Source: Actinomycetota bacterium
GTDB lineage: Bacteria; Actinomycetota; Thermoleophilia; Gaiellales; Gaiellaceae
NCBI GenBank assembly: GCA_005883355.1
Contig: VAXG01000105.1
Span: 1 to 35,746 of the forward strand
DNA length: 35,746 nucleotides
Reading direction: 5' to 3'
Shown: positions 33,366 through 35,746 of the stretch, piece after piece
Numbering within the stretch: position 1 is the stretch's first letter
How the letters are laid out: each line of letters begins with the position of its first letter
Notes under the pieces: model-generated
Told to the model about the DNA's origin: nothing
Database searches by the model: none
What the model saw: only the letters and a program-made list of their open reading frames with translations
Made by a program: the position numbers and the translations under genes

Positions 33366-34952
33366 AGAAGGCTCCTGGGGGCCGTCAGTGGAGTGCGACA
33401 CCGGCAGTTGAAGCCAGAAGGTCGAGCCTCGGCCCGACTCGCTGTCGAAGCCGATCTGTCCCCCATGCGCTTCGACGATCTGACGTGCGAGGACGAGGCC
33501 CAATCCGGTGCCCGCGATCCCCCGCTCCCGGCCGACGTCGCCCCGAAAGAACTTCGTGAAGATCTGCTCCTGGTGTCCTCCGGGAATCCCGAGCCCTTCG
33601 TCCCGCACCCAGATCCACGCCTCGTCCCCGATCAGGGTGGCGGTCACCTCGACGACTCCCCCGTCGGGCGAGTACTTGATCGCATTCGAAAGGAGGTTCC
33701 CAACCACCTGGGCAAGGCGGTCGCGATCGCCGCGGACTGAGAGCGCCTCGTCGGCCGGCTGAAACTTCAGCTCGTGCTCGTCGCTCTGCGCCGAATAGAG
33801 CGTGACCTGCGTGGCAAGCAACTCGTTGAGATCGACCTCCTCATTGCGCAAGTCGAGCGCTTCCTGCTCGACGCGCTGGAGGTCGAGGAGGTCGTTCAGG
33901 AGCGCCGCCAGACGGCGTGCCTCCGAGCGGATCACCTCCAGGTAGCGCTTCGTCTCCTCTGGCGGCAGATCTCGGTCGAGCATGAGAGACGAAAACCCGA
34001 GCACGCTGGCGAGCGGAGTGCGCAGCTCGTGCGAAACGTTGCTCACCAGCTCGCTCTTGACCTGCTCGCTTTCGAACAGCGTCTGGTTTCGCTCCTCGAG
34101 GTCTGCGACGGTTCGCTCGAGGTACGCCGCCATCGTGTTGAACGTTCGCTCCAGCTGTCCCACTTCACCGGGCCCATCTGTGTCAAGGCGCTCGGACAGG
34201 TCACCACCAGCAATTCGCGCCGCGGCCGCCGCGGTGAGGCGGACAGGCCTTGCGACCGCGCGGTTGACATAGATCGCTCCGATCAGGATCAAGAACAGCG
34301 CCGCGCCGAGCCCGATGCCGCCGACCACCAGCGAGTTGCGCGTCGTCGCGCGGGCCGCCCCGTTGCGTGCCGCGCTCAACGCCTTTTCGGTCGCGATGAA
34401 GCGTTCGAATTGTTGGCGAATCGCCTCGACCTGGTTTCGTCCGCGTGCGTCCGTGGCGACGCTCGGCGCTTCGGCCGGGTTCCGCCGCAAGAAGTCCACG
34501 AGCGGAACGGAGTAGTCGCTGAAATACACCTGAATCTCGTTCTTGATGGCGAGTGCACGACGGTGCTGCAAGCCGTTGTCCCTGGTCAGCTGCACGAGCG
34601 TCGCGATCGCGCCCGGATACAGCGCCTGGGCCCTCCGCCAGGGATCGAGGTAGCGTTCGTTCCGCGTGAGCGCGAACCCGCGCGCGCCCGTCTCGAGATC
34701 GATCACGAACGTCTGGAGCTGGTTCGCGGTCGCGATCACCTGCTGCGAGCGCCGCGCGTCCAGCGAGCGCTGGTGGAGACTGACGATCGCAAGAAAGAGA
34801 ACGGCGAACACGATCGCCAGACCGATCGCAACAGCGATCGCGGAGAAGGCGATTCGTGCGACGAGCCCAGACCCCGTCCACGATCTTCTCGACTCACCGT
34901 TCGATTCACCCGAGCCTGCAAAAGCTTCTGCGTCGGGGCCGGCCTGGCTCAT
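33321..34952 (-). CDS. Sensor histidine kinase with CHASE3-like sensor and HAMP
   Basis: A 543-aa two-component sensor. It has a membrane helix (about 35-58), an extracytoplasmic helical domain (about 65-200) with FVIDLETGARGFALTRNERYLDPW, typical of CHASE3, a second helix (208-230), and HAMP (about 230-283). HisKA includes VSNVSHELRTPLASVLGF (His308). The ATPase domain has the N box VVGNLLSNAIKYSP, DEGLGIP (G1) and GTGLGLVLARQIVEAHGG (G2). The signal is unknown. Its ATG overlaps the response-regulator stop (ATGA), so the two are co-translated. Confidence 0.95.
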   Translation of the reverse strand: MSQAGPDAEAFAGSGESNGESRRSWTGSGLVARIAFSAIAVAIGLAIVFAVLFLAIVSLHQRSLDARRSQQVIATANQLQTFVIDLETGARGFALTRNERYLDPWRRAQALYPGAIATLVQLTRDNGLQHRRALAIKNEIQVYFSDYSVPLVDFLRRNPAEAPSVATDARGRNQVEAIRQQFERFIATEKALSAARNGAARATTRNSLVVGGIGLGAALFLILIGAIYVNRAVARPVRLTAAAAARIAGGDLSERLDTDGPGEVGQLERTFNTMAAYLERTVADLEERNQTLFESEQVKSELVSNVSHELRTPLASVLGFSSLMLDRDLPPEETKRYLEVIRSEARRLAALLNDLLDLQRVEQEALDLRNEEVDLNELLATQVTLYSAQSDEHELKFQPADEALSVRGDRDRLAQVVGNLLSNAIKYSPDGGVVEVTATLIGDEAWIWVRDEGLGIPGGHQEQIFTKFFRGDVGRERGIAGTGLGLVLARQIVEAHGGQIGFDSESGRGSTFWLQLPVSHSTDGPQEPSLTAARDDAEPGHGM

Positions 34953-35332
34953 CGTCTTTCGGTGAGAACCTCCTCCACCGCAGCGGTGATTTGCTCGGGC
35001 TCGAAGGGTTTTACCATGACGCGGTCTGCGCCCTGCCGCAACGCCTCGTCGCGTGTCGCCGGCTGAGCCGTCAGGACGATGACGGCTGTACCCGAAAGCG
35101 TCTCGTCGCGCCGCAGCTCTGCGAGCACCTCGAGCCCGTTCCGGCGCGGCATCATCATGTCGAGAATTACGACATCGGGACGGAGGCGCCGTGCGATCAC
35201 GAGCGACTCCTCGCCGTCGTCGGCCTCTGCGAATCGGTACGGCCCGACCAGGCTGACCCGGATCAGCTCGCGAAGTGACGGCTCGTCATCGCAGATGAGC
35301 ACGGTTGCTAGGGAACCGGCCATCACTCGCAT
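34949..35332 (-). CDS. Single-domain response regulator
   Basis: A 127-aa CheY-like receiver and nothing more: acidic pair Asp15-Asp16 (ICDDEPS), phosphorylated Asp58 (VVILDMMMPRRNG), Thr88 and Lys108 (VMVKPFEPEQ). Having no output domain, it must act by binding a partner. It comes before its likely kinase. Start at 35332 or at the internal ATG 35323; the receiver core is the same in both. Confidence 0.93.
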   Translation of the reverse strand: MRVMAGSLATVLICDDEPSLRELIRVSLVGPYRFAEADDGEESLVIARRLRPDVVILDMMMPRRNGLEVLAELRRDETLSGTAVIVLTAQPATRDEALRQGADRVMVKPFEPEQITAAVEEVLTERR

Positions 35333-35400
35333 GCAAGCAGATCCCGACTGAAACTCCTAGCGATATGTGCCCACTGCGGCTTGCCTAGGATGTTCCGGAC

Positions 35401-35580
35401 GTGGCGGACGCGCAGCAGGAGACACTCGAGCCTAAGGAGTGCCCAAGCGGACATGGGCCGATGCGTCTGCGTACCCGCTGGGCAGGCCAGCAGGCACACC
35501 CGGGCCGAAAGGGCTCGCACGCGGAGCCGATCACCGAGTGGGTCTGTCCTCGGTGCGGACGAACCGCCCCCTTGGATTGA
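35401..35580 (+). CDS. 59-aa zinc-ribbon protein
   Basis: The frame from GTG 35401 begins VADAQQETLEPKECPSGHGPM, and its later part has WVCPRCGRTAPLD. The CPSGH and CPRC pairs make a plausible zinc knuckle. A TAGGA ribosome site stands about 11 nt upstream. It diverges from the response-regulator gene. Function unknown; it may be a small nucleic-acid or ribosome-binding protein. Confidence 0.6.
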   Translation: MADAQQETLEPKECPSGHGPMRLRTRWAGQQAHPGRKGSHAEPITEWVCPRCGRTAPLD

Positions 35581-35606
35581 TCCGGATTGCCTAGTTGGTG
35601 CAGGCC

Positions 35607-35639
35607 GGCCTCCCGGCACTCGGCGTGACGCGGGAGGCC
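35607..35639. terminator. Bidirectional terminator hairpin
   Basis: GGCCTCCCG and CGGGAGGCC form a perfect 9-bp stem around a 15-nt loop. It lies between the stops of the 59-aa gene (35580) and the small membrane-protein gene (35648), which face each other. No T-tract is seen. Confidence 0.5.
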
Positions 35640-35647
35640 CAGCCTGG

Positions 35648-35746
35648 CTAATGGATGTGCAGGTTCACGCCCAGCAGGACAAGCGGCCACAGAACCGTTG
35701 CGAGCAGGGCGGAGATGATCTGCTTGATGGTGTGCAGATTCGACCA
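35648..35746 (-). CDS. Small membrane protein, C-terminal part only
   Basis: A frame open at the right edge encodes 32 residues before TAG: WSNLHTIKQIISALLATVLW, then PLVLLGVNLHIH. One membrane helix near the C terminus is evident. I do not recognise the family. Confidence 0.6.
   Translation of the reverse strand, partial: WSNLHTIKQIISALLATVLWPLVLLGVNLHIH

Overview
The window is a GC-rich chromosomal segment of an actinobacterium. It carries the order tig-clpP-clpX ... valS-folC ... ndk ... mreB-mreC-mreD-PBP2-rodA ... rne-rplU-rpmA-obg-nadD-rsfS, which I recognise from memory as an actinobacterial arrangement (Streptomyces has a very similar one). A ClpX with a zinc finger, a likely F420-type luciferase-family oxidoreductase and many GTG/TTG starts fit. 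The gene style suggests a deep-branching actinobacterium such as Thermoleophilia/Gaiellales; that placement is inference. No phage, integrase, transposase or CRISPR array is visible.

Left part (1-5320): the start of an exported protein (cut by the window edge), a primary-type sigma factor, a membrane protein of unknown function, tRNA-Ala(GGC), a PD-(D/E)XK homing-endonuclease-like gene that runs in frame through that tRNA, a secreted HNH-like protein and a GT-C-type membrane glycosyltransferase.

Centre (5317-23512, almost all minus strand): two housekeeping blocks read leftwards. valS, folC, two small membrane-protein genes, ndk, a methyltransferase, maf and the cell-shape cluster mreB-mreC-mreD-PBP2-rodA come first. 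After a 535-bp interval with a small gene on the opposite strand come an RNase E/G, L21, L27, Obg, NadD and RsfS. Most junctions overlap by 1-17 nt, so translational coupling is likely. The theme is translation, RNA turnover, nucleotide hygiene and cell-wall elongation.

Right part (23589-35746): three metabolic genes (gamma-glutamyltransferase, a frameshifted FAD-linked oxidase, an LLM oxidoreductase) sit between valS and the tig-clpP-clpX proteolysis operon. Then follow a histidine phosphatase, a TenA/CADD-like helical protein, tRNA-Leu(TAG), a secreted four-cysteine protein, a response regulator-histidine kinase pair, a 59-aa zinc-ribbon protein and the 3' end of a small membrane protein.

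The most unusual things are: (1) the homing-endonuclease-like ORF with no stop codon of its own, whose reading frame passes through the promoter and the whole of tRNA-Ala; (2) two families of small structured repeats. One is a cruciform with a conserved ATCATGG bulge (3 copies). The other is a double hairpin joined by a CTCTA-type linker (about 5 copies); one copy lies between perfect 10-bp direct repeats and another has become the coding tail of a methyltransferase.
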